A stretch of DNA of 64,000 nucleotides from Planctomycetota bacterium (GTDB lineage: Bacteria > Planctomycetota > UBA8742 > UBA2392), in contig JABTUE010000004.1 in NCBI GenBank assembly GCA_015075515.1, positions 543,361 through 607,360 on the forward strand. The letters are read 5' to 3'. Shown here piece after piece: positions 1-9,600 of this stretch. Positions within the stretch are counted from its first letter, which is position 1; each line of letters opens with the position of its first letter. A program made the position numbers and the translations under genes. The notes beneath the pieces were generated by a model. That model did no database searches, was not told where the DNA came from, and saw only the letters and a program-made list of their open reading frames with translations.

Positions 1-3000
1 GCCCACGTTCACGCCGGCCTGGGTGTCCTCGGCGTTGCCAATTCTGCCGATCGCCAAAGCTGTGGCTGTGTTGACGGTAACGTTGGCGTGACTGTCCGAA
101 CCAATCACCTGAGGCATGTTTGCAAGGTCGGCGGTAGCCACCACCGTGCCGGTGTAGGTCGCCGATGCTTCCAGTGTGGTTGCCGCCACATTGCTTGACA
201 GGTTCACGGTGCCGGCGCCGGTAATTGCCAGGCCGTTGCCGCCAGTAATCTGGCCCGTAACGCCCAGTGTGCCACCGACCGTGGCGTTGTTGGTGACGTC
301 GGCACTGTTGAGTGTCGCCAGGCCGCTGGTACCCAGCGTGCTCAGGCTGGTGTGGCCCGTAACGCCCAGTGTGCCGCCCACCGTGGCGTTGTTAGTGACG
401 TCAGCACTGTTGAGTGTCGCCAGGCCACTGGTACCCAGCGTGCTCAGGCTGGTGTGGCCCGTAACGCCCAGTGTGCCGCCGACCGTGGCGTTGTTGGTGA
501 CGTCGGCACTGTTGAGTGTCGCCAGGCCGCTGGTACCCAGCGTGCTCAGGCTGGTGTGGCCCGTAACGCCCAGTGTGCCGCCCACCGTGGCGTTGTTAGT
601 GACGTCGGCACTGTTGAGCGTAGCCAGGCCGCTGGTGCCCAGCGTGCTCAGGCTGGTGTGGCCCGTAACCGTCAGTGTGTCGGTAACCGACAGGTCGTCG
701 CTGATGAACGCGTCGCGCGCCACATAGAGATCGCGGCCCACAAACAGATCGGCCGTGATCGTGGCCGAGGTAAAGGTCAGGTTGTTGGCCACCACATTGG
801 TCGCCACCAGGTTCACAAAGTTGCCGTCGGTAATGGTGGCCGACGCGCCGGACAGCACGTTGGCCTGCACCGTACCTGAGGTGGTAAAGCTGATGTTGCC
901 GGCCAGATCGGCGCCGGTAATCGTGCCGTCGGCAATCTTGGCGCCGGTAACAACCCCGTTGGCTATCACGGTTGCGCCCTGGGGGCCCGTCACGTCGCCG
1001 GCCAAGTTGCCGGTGAAGCCTGAAGCAGTGCCGCTGATGTTGCCCACAAAGCCGCCGGTGGCGGTGATGCTGCCCGACGTGACAACGTTGATGGCGCTGT
1101 CCAGCATAGCGGCCGTAACGCCCCCGTTGGCAATCGAGAACGAGTTGCCGGTCAGGGCCAGGCCCGCACCGTTGGTGTAGGTGCCGGTGGCAACCCAGGC
1201 GGTGCCGTTCCAGAATTCCAGCCCGCCGCCGGTGTTGTAGCGCAGGGCGCCGGCAACCGGCGCGCGCAGGTTGTCGTCGCTTTCCACTTCGGTCGGCAGT
1301 TGCAGGAACGCCGCGTTGCCCGCCGTGGTGGCCAGAGTGAGGTCACCGTTGGACAGGCCAATCTGCGGGGCTGTGATGCCGCCGGTGAATGCCGCACCGG
1401 AAATCTGCGCGAAGTCAGAAGCCGCCAGGCCACCCAGCAGCAGCGAATCGCTGGCCAGCGTGGCTGTGCCCGCCGTGGTGGCGCTGGTGGCTGTGGCCGC
1501 GTTGCCCGAAATGTCAATGTTGTAGGTGCCGGTCAGGCGCGCCGCAGCCAGTGTGCCCGCATTCAGGTTACCCGCATCGCGATAGAACGTATCCGGCTGG
1601 CCATTCAGCGCCAGCGCGTTGGTCGCCGTGGTGGCCGTGGTTGCGTTGCCGGACAGGTTGCCTGTCACATCGCCCGTCAGGTTGGCTGTGATCGTGTTGG
1701 CCGCAAAGTTGCCCGATGCGTCGCGGATCACGATCCGGTTGGGCGTGTTGGTGTTGGTCGCGTTGTTGGCCGCCGCCACCCCAAGCGCGATGTTGGCCGA
1801 AGTCTGGCCGCCGACCATCGTAACCACCGTGGCGCCCTGGGTGCCGATCACGTCACCGGCCAGCGGGCCGGTAAAGCCCGAGGCCGTGCCGGTGATGCTG
1901 CCGATCAGGTTGCCCGTGATGCTGCCGCCAGAAACCACCAGGCCGCCGGCAATGCTGGCGCCGCCGCTGGAAATGGTCAGGCCGGCCGAGCCGGTAATCG
2001 GCGCGCTGGTGTTCAGGGTAATGTCGTTGGCAACCTGGGCATCCACCAGCGTGCCGGTGATGTTGAAGGCGTTGATGCCGGTGAGGCCGGAGCCGCTGCC
2101 GCTGAAGCTGTTGGCGACAATGTTGCCAGTGGTGCTGATGTTGATGCCGGCACTCAGGTCCGCGCCGGTGATTGTGCCGTCCAGAATCTTGGCGCTGGTA
2201 ACCGCGTTGTTGGCGATCACCGTGGCGCCCTGGGGCCCGGTCACTTCGCCCGCCAGGTTACCTGTGAACCCGGCGGCGTTGCCGCTGATGTTGCCCACAA
2301 ATCCGCCGGTGGCGGTAATCGTGCCGCTGGTGCTGATGTTGATCGCACTGTCAAGGTCCGCGCCGGTGATTGTGCCGTCGGCAATCTTGGCCGAGGTCAC
2401 AGCGTCGTTGGCCAGCAGACCCGTGGTGATGCCCAGAGCCGACACGTTGAACGTGTTGCCCACCAGCGTCAGTGCCGTGCCTGCCAGGTAACCGTTGCCC
2501 GCCACCCATGTGGTGCCGTTCCAGACCTCGACCGACGTTGTGCCGCTGTTGTAACGCAATGCGCCCGCAACAGGAGTGCGGATCAGATCATTGCTGGTGG
2601 TCTGGTTGGGAAGTTGCAGGAACGCCGCGTTGCCGGCCGTGGCCGACCAGGTCAGGTCACCGTCGGCCAGCGCGGCATTGCGGCTGGCAATGTTGCCGGT
2701 GGTGACGATATTGATGCCCGCGCTCAGATCGGCACCGGTAATGGTGCCGTCGGCAATCTTGGCGCTGGTAACCGCATTGTTGGCGATCACCGTAGCACCC
2801 TGGGGCCCGGATACTTCACCCGCAAGGTTGCCGGTGAAACCCGCCGATGTGCCCGAGACATCGCCCGTAACGTTGCCGGTCAGATTGCCCACAAAGCCCG
2901 ATGATGCCGTGATCGTGGTTGCCTGCAGCGTGCCCGAGAATGTGTTGGAAGCCGAACCCAACAGCGCAAAGGCACCGATCGCGTTGCCGCCGAATGTCTG

Positions 3001-3837
3001 GGCGTTAATGTTGGTCAGACCAGAGCCGTTGCCCACAAAGTTGCCGCCGACAAAGTTGCCGGCACTCAGGGTCGTGGCCGACAGCGTGCCGGCCGTGACC
3101 GTACCGGTCGTAGAGAAACCAGCCGCCGTGACAAGGCCGCTGAAGGTGGCGCCGGTCAGTTCCGCAAACCCGCTGCGCGCCAGGCCGCCCAGTTGCGCGG
3201 CGTTGACGCCCGTAAGACCCGAGCCGTTGCCACTGAAGACACCCGTGGTACTGACGTTGCCCGTAAAGTTCGCGCCGGTCAGTTCCGCAAAGCCGGTACG
3301 CGCCAGACCGCCCAGTTGCGCTGCGTTGACGCCCGTAAGACCCGAGCCGTTGCCGCTGAAGACACCCGTGGTACTGACGTTGCCTGTAAAGTTCGCGCCG
3401 GTCAGCTCGGCAAATCCGGTACGGGCCAGACCACCCAGTGTCTGGGCGTTTCCGGCCTGGTTGGCGTAAAAGGCGCTGGATGTCGCCGACAGCATGTAGC
3501 GCGGAACCATTTCAGGGTCTGTGCCCACACGCACGCCCAAGTACAGCGTCTGGCTGAAGTCCACACCCGTAAGCGGTACCGTGGCGCCCAGATTGGTGCT
3601 GAACACGCCTGTGGCCGAGGGCGTGATGGTCTGGGTTTCCTCCCACAGCACCGGAGTCACGTTCGTGGGGTGGTCATAGATGCGGAAGCGCACCGAGGTG
3701 GCCACCGTCACGGGCGCAAAGGTCGGACCAGGGCCGGTCAACCGGCCCTGAAAGCGCATTTCCTGCGCCGTCAGGCCCGCCGCGCCCAGTACCAGAACCA
3801 GTGTCGCCAGCAGCCTCAGAGAGATTGGCGTGTTCAT
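1..3837 (-). CDS. Giant secreted beta-repeat (tail-fibre-like) protein, partial
   Basis: The minus-strand frame is open from an ATG at 3837 to the left edge, giving at least 1279 codons; the C-terminus lies outside the window. The N-terminus is a Sec signal peptide (hydrophobic LLATLVLVLGAAGLTAQ), followed by a domain beginning FQGRLTG, an N-terminal phrase seen in bacterial tail-fibre-like surface proteins. The rest is low-complexity Gly/Ala/Thr/Asn repeats: two 41-residue units (GLARTGFAELTGANFTGNVS type), several stretches of the kind AKIADGTITGADL, and four 34-residue units rich in GGTLGVTG near the left edge. Such proteins are exported and form long beta-solenoids or fibres; the ligand is unknown. 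An AGGG stretch lies about 9 bases before the ATG. Long plus-strand ORFs here are antisense shadows created by the repeat composition. Confidence 0.82.
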   Translation of the reverse strand, partial: MNTPISLRLLATLVLVLGAAGLTAQEMRFQGRLTGPGPTFAPVTVATSVRFRIYDHPTNVTPVLWEETQTITPSATGVFSTNLGATVPLTGVDFSQTLYLGVRVGTDPEMVPRYMLSATSSAFYANQAGNAQTLGGLARTGFAELTGANFTGNVSTTGVFSGNGSGLTGVNAAQLGGLARTGFAELTGANFTGNVSTTGVFSGNGSGLTGVNAAQLGGLARSGFAELTGATFSGLVTAAGFSTTGTVTAGTLSATTLSAGNFVGGNFVGNGSGLTNINAQTFGGNAIGAFALLGSASNTFSGTLQATTITASSGFVGNLTGNVTGDVSGTSAGFTGNLAGEVSGPQGATVIANNAVTSAKIADGTITGADLSAGINIVTTGNIASRNAALADGDLTWSATAGNAAFLQLPNQTTSNDLIRTPVAGALRYNSGTTSVEVWNGTTWVAGNGYLAGTALTLVGNTFNVSALGITTGLLANDAVTSAKIADGTITGADLDSAINISTSGTITATGGFVGNISGNAAGFTGNLAGEVTGPQGATVIANNAVTSAKILDGTITGADLSAGINISTTGNIVANSFSGSGSGLTGINAFNITGTLVDAQVANDITLNTSAPITGSAGLTISSGGASIAGGLVVSGGSITGNLIGSITGTASGFTGPLAGDVIGTQGATVVTMVGGQTSANIALGVAAANNATNTNTPNRIVIRDASGNFAANTITANLTGDVTGNLSGNATTATTATNALALNGQPDTFYRDAGNLNAGTLAAARLTGTYNIDISGNAATATSATTAGTATLASDSLLLGGLAASDFAQISGAAFTGGITAPQIGLSNGDLTLATTAGNAAFLQLPTEVESDDNLRAPVAGALRYNTGGGLEFWNGTAWVATGTYTNGAGLALTGNSFSIANGGVTAAMLDSAINVVTSGSITATGGFVGNISGTASGFTGNLAGDVTGPQGATVIANGVVTGAKIADGTITGADLAGNISFTTSGTVQANVLSGASATITDGNFVNLVATNVVANNLTFTSATITADLFVGRDLYVARDAFISDDLSVTDTLTVTGHTSLSTLGTSGLATLNSADVTNNATVGGTLGVTGHTSLSTLGTSGLATLNSADVTNNATVGGTLGVTGHTSLSTLGTSGLATLNSADVTNNATVGGTLGVTGHTSLSTLGTSGLATLNSADVTNNATVGGTLGVTGQITGGNGLAITGAGTVNLSSNVAATTLEASATYTGTVVATADLANMPQVIGSDSHANVTVNTATALAIGRIGNAEDTQAGVNVG
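250..657 (-). repeat. Four tandem 102-bp repeats
   Basis: Units start at about 250, 352, 454 and 556 and differ at only a few positions, mainly g/a changes. Each encodes 34 residues of the giant repeat protein (GHTSLSTLGTSGLATLNSAD, then a GGTLGVTG segment). The period is an exact multiple of three, so copy-number change would lengthen or shorten the fibre without a frameshift. Confidence 0.9.
3181..3426 (-). repeat. Two tandem 123-bp repeats plus partial copies
   Basis: Units begin at 3181 and 3304, and a partial third starts at 3427. Each encodes 41 residues near the N-terminus of the giant repeat protein (GLARTGFAELTGANFTG..., then SGNGSGLTGVNAAQL). The two full copies are almost identical at DNA level. 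Confidence 0.85.
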
Positions 3838-3868
3838 GTGCTTGCCCTGTTCCGTTTTACGCCCTTGC

Positions 3869-3900
3869 AAAAAAAACCGTTCTGCCACCGCTGCACGGTT
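3869..3900 (-). terminator. Intrinsic terminator of the TPR lipoprotein gene
   Basis: On the minus strand AACCGT (3900-3895, overlapping the stop codon) pairs with ACGGTT (3880-3875), followed directly by a run of T residues (complement of the A run 3869-3876). It separates the lipoprotein gene from the giant repeat gene downstream. Confidence 0.6.
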
Positions 3901-4774
3901 ACTTGAACGCGATCTTGTCCAGTTCGCCGCGCGCTTCATAAATCTCGAACATCAGACGCCGCGCGCCTTTGCGCGCTTCGTCGCTGATTTCCTTGTTGTT
4001 CACCAGATCCTGAATCTGGGCCAGCGCGTCGTCTTCGCGCTTGGCGTCGCGCAACACACGGGCGTATTCCACCCGGATTGTCGCGTTGTCCTTGGCGTTT
4101 TCGCGCGTGAGATCCAGCGCCTTCTTGAACGCGGCCTCGGACTTTTCGTAGTTCTTCAGCCCGGCGTGAACGCGCGCCAGTTCAAGTTGTTCGGCGGCGT
4201 TCTTTTCATCGGCCACCAGCATGCCCAGGTACTTCATGCGGCTGGCGTTGTCGCCCAGAACCTGGTGCAGCACAGCAATGCGACTGATGTAAAAGTTGGC
4301 CAGTTTGGTATCCGTGGCCGCGCCCCCCACCATTTTTTCCTGCAGCAGCTTTTCGTAAATTGCCAGCGCGCGGCGATAGGCCGCCTCGGCCTTGGGCTTC
4401 TGGTTGGCCTTGACCAGTGCGTCAGCCAGACCAATCCAGTTTTCGGCGTCTTCGGTGTTGGTGGCGCGCAACTGCTGGACAATCGCCAGGTCGTACAGCC
4501 GCAGGGCTTCGTCAATGATCCCGTATTGCAGATAAACCTTGGCCAATGCGGCGTTTACCTGGTGCGGGTATTTGGCTTCTTTGGGAAGTTCCGGCGTTGC
4601 CGCGCCATTAGCCGCCGCGCCCTGGGCGGCGTTAGAGGGTGTGTTGGCATCATTGACCGCGCCGTTACCGCCGACAGGACCGCAGCCGAAAATAACTAGG
4701 CCCGCACCAATCAAGCCGGCAAGAGCAACAAAGCGAACAGAACGCATAGCGTTAGCAAGGCAACGCAGGGTCAT
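3899..4774 (-). CDS. TPR-containing lipoprotein
   Basis: The protein has 291 residues from the 4774 start. An ATG at 4747 (MRSVRFVALAGLIGAGLVIFGC) gives a cleaner lipoprotein signal peptide, with IFGC as the lipobox, and may be the true start. After a Gly/Asn/Ala-rich linker, the mature part (about residues 70-285) contains helical TPR-like pairs (LAKVYLQYGIIDEALRLYDLA; WIGLADALVKANQKPKAEAAY; KNYEKSEAAFKKALDLTREN). It is probably anchored in the envelope as a scaffold for protein contacts; the partner is unknown. It lies directly upstream of the giant secreted repeat protein in the same direction but is separated from it by a terminator-like hairpin. Confidence 0.75.
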   Translation of the reverse strand: MTLRCLANAMRSVRFVALAGLIGAGLVIFGCGPVGGNGAVNDANTPSNAAQGAAANGAATPELPKEAKYPHQVNAALAKVYLQYGIIDEALRLYDLAIVQQLRATNTEDAENWIGLADALVKANQKPKAEAAYRRALAIYEKLLQEKMVGGAATDTKLANFYISRIAVLHQVLGDNASRMKYLGMLVADEKNAAEQLELARVHAGLKNYEKSEAAFKKALDLTRENAKDNATIRVEYARVLRDAKREDDALAQIQDLVNNKEISDEARKGARRLMFEIYEARGELDKIAFK

Positions 4775-4897
4775 TTCACACTCGATAAAAAATAACGGGC
4801 GAGCGGTTTAGCACAACCGGCCAAGGTCGGCCAGTGAATTTCGTGCAATTATGCAATTGAAGCGTTCTGCCGTTGCAGAACAGAGACTGGCATGCGT

Positions 4898-6496
4898 TTA
4901 CGCTGGCCCGGCATCGGTCGGCAGGTCGGCCAGTTTTCGCAACGTCTCCAGAAGCACTTTGCGCTGGCCGTCACGGCTTTGGGCCAGGTCTTCTGCGACT
5001 TGAAGCATGTTTTGGACCCGCTCCCGCAGGGCCCGCATGCGGGCCCGTTGGCCCAGCAATGCTTCGTAGCGTTGTTCGCTTTCCTGGGCCAGCCGGTCAC
5101 CGCGCGCGATATGACGCGAAAGTTCGACACTGTGAGACTCGCCCAGCCGACGCAGCGTTTCGGCCAGTTTCTGGCGTTCGGATTCCACCTCGCGCAGCCG
5201 GTTGGCTGTGCGCCGCAACTCGTCTTCCACAAGATTGCGGCTGTCCAGATCGCCGGCAGCGATCATCTGGGTGTCCTGAGCCCGCGCCTTGGCCGAGGTT
5301 AACGCTCGTTCCAGATCAGCCACCTTGGCCTTGAGTTCCCTGGCCTGGTCCTCCAGCGTCTGGTTGCGCAGTTCCGCCTTCTGCAGCTTGCGTTCCAGTT
5401 CGCGGTTGGCCTCGTGGGCGTCTTCAATTTCCTTATTCAGCGCCGGAATGCGGCGCTGGCTCAGGCGGTAGCTGCGGGCGGCCTCGGTGTCGAGCTTTTC
5501 CTGAAGTTCGGCCACTTCCTTTTCCCGGGCCGAAAGCTGTTCCTGCAGCTTTGCGGCGCGGTCCTCCAGTGCCGGCACGCGTTCGCTTTCACGGGCGCTG
5601 TCTTCGGCGCCGGCCAGCCTGGCACGGGCCTGTTCCAGTTCGGCGCGCAAGGCAGCCAGTTCGGATTCCCGGCCGGTGTCGGCGCGGGCCGCCAGTTCCG
5701 CGCGGGCCTGGGCCAGGTCTCGGCCCAGGGTCTCCAGTTCGCCCAGTTTGCTCTCGACCTGGGCGCGGGCCTGTTCCAGTTCCGCGCGCAGGGCGGCAGA
5801 CTCGGCCTGGGCCGACTCCAGCCGGCGCTGAAGCTCCTCGTGGGCGTGGCCGGCGCGGGCCTCGGCGCGACGGGATTCGTCCAACGCATCCTTGAGCACG
5901 CGGTTTTCCGCCGCCAGGGCCTCCAGTTGAGCCTGGGCAACTTCCACTTCCGCGTCTTGCTCGGGCGCCACGGCGGCCTGGCGCGCCTGTTCGACCTCGG
6001 CACACGCGGCCTCCAGCTCTGCCCGCAGGCGCGCGATTTCGGTCTCGGCGGCCTGGTGTAAAGCACGGGCCTCAGAGGCTTGGGCGTGCAGGCGCGAAAT
6101 TTCGCCCGCCGGCGCGGCCTGGCCGAGTTGCGCCTCAAGCTCGCGGTTGCGCTCGGACAGTTGCGCGTTGAGTTCACGCAGGCTGTCGCTTTCCGTGCGC
6201 GAGGATGAAAGTTCGACCCTCAGGCGTTCCTCGGCGGCGCGCGGCGGAGGCGCGTCCATAGCCTCGGCTTCGGTTTCCAGTTCCGGGCCGCGGTCCGGCT
6301 CGACATCCAGCGGCACGTCGGCGTCCTCGACCAGTGTCACCGGCTCGGGTTCGGGCAGAGTGATCGCCACATCGCGCACCGGCGCCGCGGGCTCGGGCGT
6401 CAGCGGCTCCATCGTGAGTTCCTGTTCGCCAAAACCCATTTCAGGGTCGGCGATCGGCTCATCGGGCAACAGTGCGTCGGAATCGGGACCTGGCAT
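4898..6496 (-). CDS. Long coiled-coil protein
   Basis: This is a 532-residue protein from the ATG at 6496; a GTG at 6505 in the same frame is an alternative, and neither has a clear ribosome binding site. The first 100 residues are acidic and Pro-rich (PEPEPVTLVEDADVPLD). From about residue 100 to the end it is an almost unbroken heptad-rich helix full of Glu, Ala, Arg, Leu and Gln (ELNAQLSERNRELEAQL; EKEVAELQEKLDTEAAR), typical of a rod-like or filament-forming protein. There is no signal peptide or membrane segment, so it is probably cytoplasmic. It is divergent from plsC, with 67 bases between the starts. I cannot assign a function; a structural or cell-shape role is only a guess. Confidence 0.7.
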   Translation of the reverse strand: MPGPDSDALLPDEPIADPEMGFGEQELTMEPLTPEPAAPVRDVAITLPEPEPVTLVEDADVPLDVEPDRGPELETEAEAMDAPPPRAAEERLRVELSSSRTESDSLRELNAQLSERNRELEAQLGQAAPAGEISRLHAQASEARALHQAAETEIARLRAELEAACAEVEQARQAAVAPEQDAEVEVAQAQLEALAAENRVLKDALDESRRAEARAGHAHEELQRRLESAQAESAALRAELEQARAQVESKLGELETLGRDLAQARAELAARADTGRESELAALRAELEQARARLAGAEDSARESERVPALEDRAAKLQEQLSAREKEVAELQEKLDTEAARSYRLSQRRIPALNKEIEDAHEANRELERKLQKAELRNQTLEDQARELKAKVADLERALTSAKARAQDTQMIAAGDLDSRNLVEDELRRTANRLREVESERQKLAETLRRLGESHSVELSRHIARGDRLAQESEQRYEALLGQRARMRALRERVQNMLQVAEDLAQSRDGQRKVLLETLRKLADLPTDAGPA

Positions 6497-6563
6497 CAGG
6501 TGCACAGTTTAGCATTTTCGCCGGCGCGTTGGCGCCAGCGACGCGCCGGGGTAAAACCACGGC

Positions 6564-7376
6564 ATGTCACGCCACGAGTACGTGCTGGTTGAACAGAAGC
6601 CCCCCACTGGCTGGCGCGGCTGGGTGTACCGCACAGCCGTGGATCTGGCCTTGGCCATCGGGCGCCTGTTTCTGTTCTTTCGCTGCACAGGCCAGGAAAA
6701 CATCCCGCGTTCGGGCCCGGTGCTGGTGGTCGCCAATCACCCCACCTATCTGGATCCACCCACGCTGGTGGCAATTTCCATTTACTACGGCGGCCGCGAC
6801 CTTTCGATCATGGCCTGGGACAAGCTGTTTCGCATTCCGTTTGTGGCGTTCTTCACCCGCACCTACAAGGCCTACCCCGTAGACCGCGAAAACCCCGGAC
6901 GCGGCCCCTACGTGACACTGCTGGACATCCTGCGCAAAGGCGGCGTGGCGGGCGTGTTCCCTGAAGGCAGCCGCAGCGCCCAGCGTCTGATGGGCCCCTG
7001 GAAGCCCGGCGCGCTGCGCGCGGCTTTTGCCACCGAGGCCACAATTCTGCCGATCACGCTGATCACCGCCGGCGAGTTCTGGCCCAAGAAGTACTGGCGT
7101 CCGCAACTGTTCCGGCCGCACCGCGTGATCGTGCACAAGGCGATTCCGTTTGCTGAATACGGCGCGGGGGTGGCTGACGGCCCGGCCGGGCGCCAGGCCC
7201 AGGAGGCCCTGGCCGAGCGGCTCAAGCGCATCATCAACGGGCCGATTGAAGCCTACGAGGCCGAGAAGCGGCAGGCGTTGATCGAGCACGGCCGTCGCGA
7301 AGATCCCCTGCGCCAGCGCGAGTTGCCGCCGCGCGACGCGCGCCAGCGACCGGTGTTTCGCGTGCTGGGATGGTAG
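6564..7376 (+). CDS. plsC: 1-acyl-sn-glycerol-3-phosphate acyltransferase family protein
   Basis: This 270-residue protein belongs to the PlsC/LPLAT family, which transfers an acyl chain to lysophosphatidic acid at the inner membrane in phospholipid synthesis. The catalytic HX4D motif is present as H59-PTYL-D64 inside NHPTYLD, and the glycerol-phosphate motif is FPEGSRS at about 132-138. A hydrophobic N-terminal stretch (about residues 24-40) may anchor it. The last 60 residues are charged and Arg-rich, a little longer than the usual family end. It stands alone on the plus strand between a coiled-coil gene and a convergent aminotransferase gene (stops 3 bases apart). The acceptor and acyl specificity cannot be read from sequence. 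Confidence 0.88.
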   Translation: MSRHEYVLVEQKPPTGWRGWVYRTAVDLALAIGRLFLFFRCTGQENIPRSGPVLVVANHPTYLDPPTLVAISIYYGGRDLSIMAWDKLFRIPFVAFFTRTYKAYPVDRENPGRGPYVTLLDILRKGGVAGVFPEGSRSAQRLMGPWKPGALRAAFATEATILPITLITAGEFWPKKYWRPQLFRPHRVIVHKAIPFAEYGAGVADGPAGRQAQEALAERLKRIINGPIEAYEAEKRQALIEHGRREDPLRQRELPPRDARQRPVFRVLGW

Positions 7377-7379
7377 GCG

Positions 7380-8537
7380 TTACAGCGCGCGCAGACGGCG
7401 GCAGGCCTCGGCCAGAACGTCGGGTTCTTTGGCGAAACAGAAGCGCAACTGGTTGCGGCCGCGGCCACTGCCGGGCTCGTAGAACGCACCACCGGGAATG
7501 GCCGCGATTCTGGCACGCTTGAGCAATTCCGCGGATGCTGTCTGATCGTCCGGCCAGCCCAGCGCCGAAAAGTCGGCTATCACGTAGTAGCTGCCCTGCG
7601 GGCGGTACACGGCAAATCGGGCGGCCTCCAGGGCGTCGCAAATCGAGTCGCGGGCCTTCTGGTAGTCACGGCACATCTGCGCGTAGTACTCAGGCGGGCT
7701 GGAGAGACCCGCCAGCACGCCGCGCTGCAACGGGTGCGGGGCGCAGACGTACAACAGGTCGCTGCACACGGCAGCGCGGGCAAGAATATCCGCCGGCGCG
7801 GCCAGATACCCGATACGCCAGCCGGTGATGCTGAAGGTCTTGCTGTAGCCGCCGATGGTCACGGTGCGCTCGCGCAGGCCGGGCAGGCTTGCGGCACTGA
7901 TGTGCGCGCGGCCGTCGTAAACAATGTATTCGTAGATTTCGTCGGTATACAGCAACAGGTCGTGGTGCGCCGCCAGTTCGCCCAGCCAAGCCAGGTCGTC
8001 GCGGCCATACACCATGCCACTTGGGTTGCCGGGAGTGCAGACAACAATCCCCTTTGTGCGCAGTGATATGGCCTGTTCGATACTGGCCCGGTCCAGGGTC
8101 ATGGTCTTCAGGCTCATTCGCGCATAGCGCGGTCTGATGCCCGCCAGCAACAATGTGTTCAGGTGATAACCATAAAACGGTTCAATCAATACCACTTCGT
8201 CGCCCGGGTCCAATGTGGCAAACACCGCACTGGCAAAGGCGCCACTGCTGCCCACGGTGACGCACAGTTCGGTTTCCGGGTCATAGTTCACACCGTTGAA
8301 GACGCGCAGCTTTTCGGCCAGAGCGCGGCGCAAGTCGGCCAGGCCGCGTGCGTGCGTGTACGTGGCGTTACGGTTGCGGATGGCTTCGATGGCACCCTGC
8401 GCTACCAGGGGTGGTGTGGGAAGGTCGCAGATGCCCTGACCCAGGTTGATGCCGCCGACCCTGTCGCACTCAATCGTCAAACGGCGGATGTCGCTTTGCA
8501 CCAGCGCGCCCATGCGGGCCGCAATGTGTCGTGTCAT
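7380..8537 (-). CDS. Class I/II pyridoxal-phosphate aminotransferase
   Basis: From the ATG at 8537, which has GAGG seven bases upstream, the protein has 385 residues. A start at 8573 would overlap the upstream gene and lacks such a site. Fold-type I markers are in order: NLGQGICDLPTP near the N-terminus, NPSG, DEIYE with the PLP-binding Asp/Tyr, and GGYSKTFSITGWRIGY with the Schiff-base lysine at about residue 233. This arrangement fits the aspartate/kynurenine aminotransferase subgroup. It acts in the cytosol and transfers amino groups between an amino acid and a keto acid; the substrate is not evident. It follows a UbiA-like gene by 8 bases and may be co-transcribed with it. Confidence 0.88.
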   Translation of the reverse strand: MTRHIAARMGALVQSDIRRLTIECDRVGGINLGQGICDLPTPPLVAQGAIEAIRNRNATYTHARGLADLRRALAEKLRVFNGVNYDPETELCVTVGSSGAFASAVFATLDPGDEVVLIEPFYGYHLNTLLLAGIRPRYARMSLKTMTLDRASIEQAISLRTKGIVVCTPGNPSGMVYGRDDLAWLGELAAHHDLLLYTDEIYEYIVYDGRAHISAASLPGLRERTVTIGGYSKTFSITGWRIGYLAAPADILARAAVCSDLLYVCAPHPLQRGVLAGLSSPPEYYAQMCRDYQKARDSICDALEAARFAVYRPQGSYYVIADFSALGWPDDQTASAELLKRARIAAIPGGAFYEPGSGRGRNQLRFCFAKEPDVLAEACRRLRAL

Positions 8538-8545
8538 GCGTGTCC

Positions 8546-9541
8546 TCAAGTCAGGCCCAGCCACTGGCCCCACCGCGCGTGTGGGACGTGAACGGCTGCC
8601 TGTACCAGAAAGTGCAGGGTCACCAAAAGCGCATAGTGGCCGCGCAGCCGCGGAGCCCGCGATTCGGGATCCTCAAGCAAGCGGACCCCCAGTGCGCACG
8701 CCGACAGGAGGCCCGCAGCGCCAACCACCAGCGCGTCGTACCACTGGCCCGGCGGGAGAACCACCCAGCCCGCGACCACACCCAGTGGCATCACCAAGAA
8801 GGGAGTCGCCATCAGTCCCGCTATCAGTGGCGCAGCAGAAACAGCTCCACGTTGTGCCGGGCGGGTTCCTACGCCATAGGCAGCTTCACCGCGCAGCGCG
8901 GCCATGTCGCGCAGCGCCGAGGCCGCCACCATGACCAGCGCCGCGCCAAGCGCCAGCACGCCGGCGTGGCGAAAGTCGAACGGGCCGGTCACCAGCCACG
9001 CGCCAAGTGCCAGTGCCGCACCGGCCAGGGCGGCCACCAAAGCCGAAAGCGGCCACGAACGCGCCCGTACATGCAGACCGGGGATGGACCGCGACGCCCG
9101 AGCCAGCGCAAACAGCGCAAACAGCGGCAGCGGAAACCAGCTTTTTGAGCCCAGGCAAAGCGCTGCCACCGTGAGTGTGGCCAGAACAGCCGATGCCAGA
9201 GCGAACAGGCCCGCCCGGCGCGGTGTGATCTCGGCCGTGCACAACGGCAAAGAGGGGTCGTTGATACGATCCATGTCCAGATCCGTGATCTGGCGCAGTG
9301 CGCCGGTGGCCGCCGCAATCAAAAGCGCCGCCAGAGCCGCCAGCAATGCCGCGCGCCAGGGACCCGTTCCCGCGCCACGTGCCGCCGCCCCGCACAACGT
9401 CAGCGAGAACGCGCAGGCCGCCGGCGACAACAACGCCGCACCGCCGGCCAGACGCACATACAGCCCAAGCGACACCCGCGCGCGCAGGCGCGCGGCTACA
9501 TCATCACTGGGCAGAAACGTTGCGGACACGGTCCCAAGCAT
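8546..9541 (-). CDS. UbiA-family prenyltransferase
   Basis: This integral membrane protein has 331 residues from the ATG at 9541; a TTG at 9556 is possible. The first Asp-rich motif of the family is visible as TDLDMDRINDPSLP (about residues 86-99), which binds the prenyl diphosphate through Mg. A second Asp-rich site is weak (DPESRAPRLRGHY near the end). Around eight hydrophobic segments follow one another. Members attach polyprenyl or similar chains to aromatic or other acceptors for quinones, hemes or lipids. No quinone gene is nearby, so the acceptor is unknown. It is 8 bases upstream of the aminotransferase gene. Confidence 0.78.
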   Translation of the reverse strand: MLGTVSATFLPSDDVAARLRARVSLGLYVRLAGGAALLSPAACAFSLTLCGAAARGAGTGPWRAALLAALAALLIAAATGALRQITDLDMDRINDPSLPLCTAEITPRRAGLFALASAVLATLTVAALCLGSKSWFPLPLFALFALARASRSIPGLHVRARSWPLSALVAALAGAALALGAWLVTGPFDFRHAGVLALGAALVMVAASALRDMAALRGEAAYGVGTRPAQRGAVSAAPLIAGLMATPFLVMPLGVVAGWVVLPPGQWYDALVVGAAGLLSACALGVRLLEDPESRAPRLRGHYALLVTLHFLVQAAVHVPHARWGQWLGLT

Positions 9542-9600
9542 AGTCGCGCCAGCCAAGCCGTGTAAGGGTCACGCGCCCGCATTCACCGGCCAAAACAACA

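Noticed and set aside
250..657. Possible CRISPR array
   Set aside because: The 102-bp units abut with no spacers, and translate in frame within a long gene.
176..2904. Plus-strand ORFs of 183-534 codons opposite the giant repeat gene
   Set aside because: They are antisense to an open minus frame with a signal peptide and repeated protein units; their proteins show no domain and have Arg/Gly/Val-rich shadow composition.
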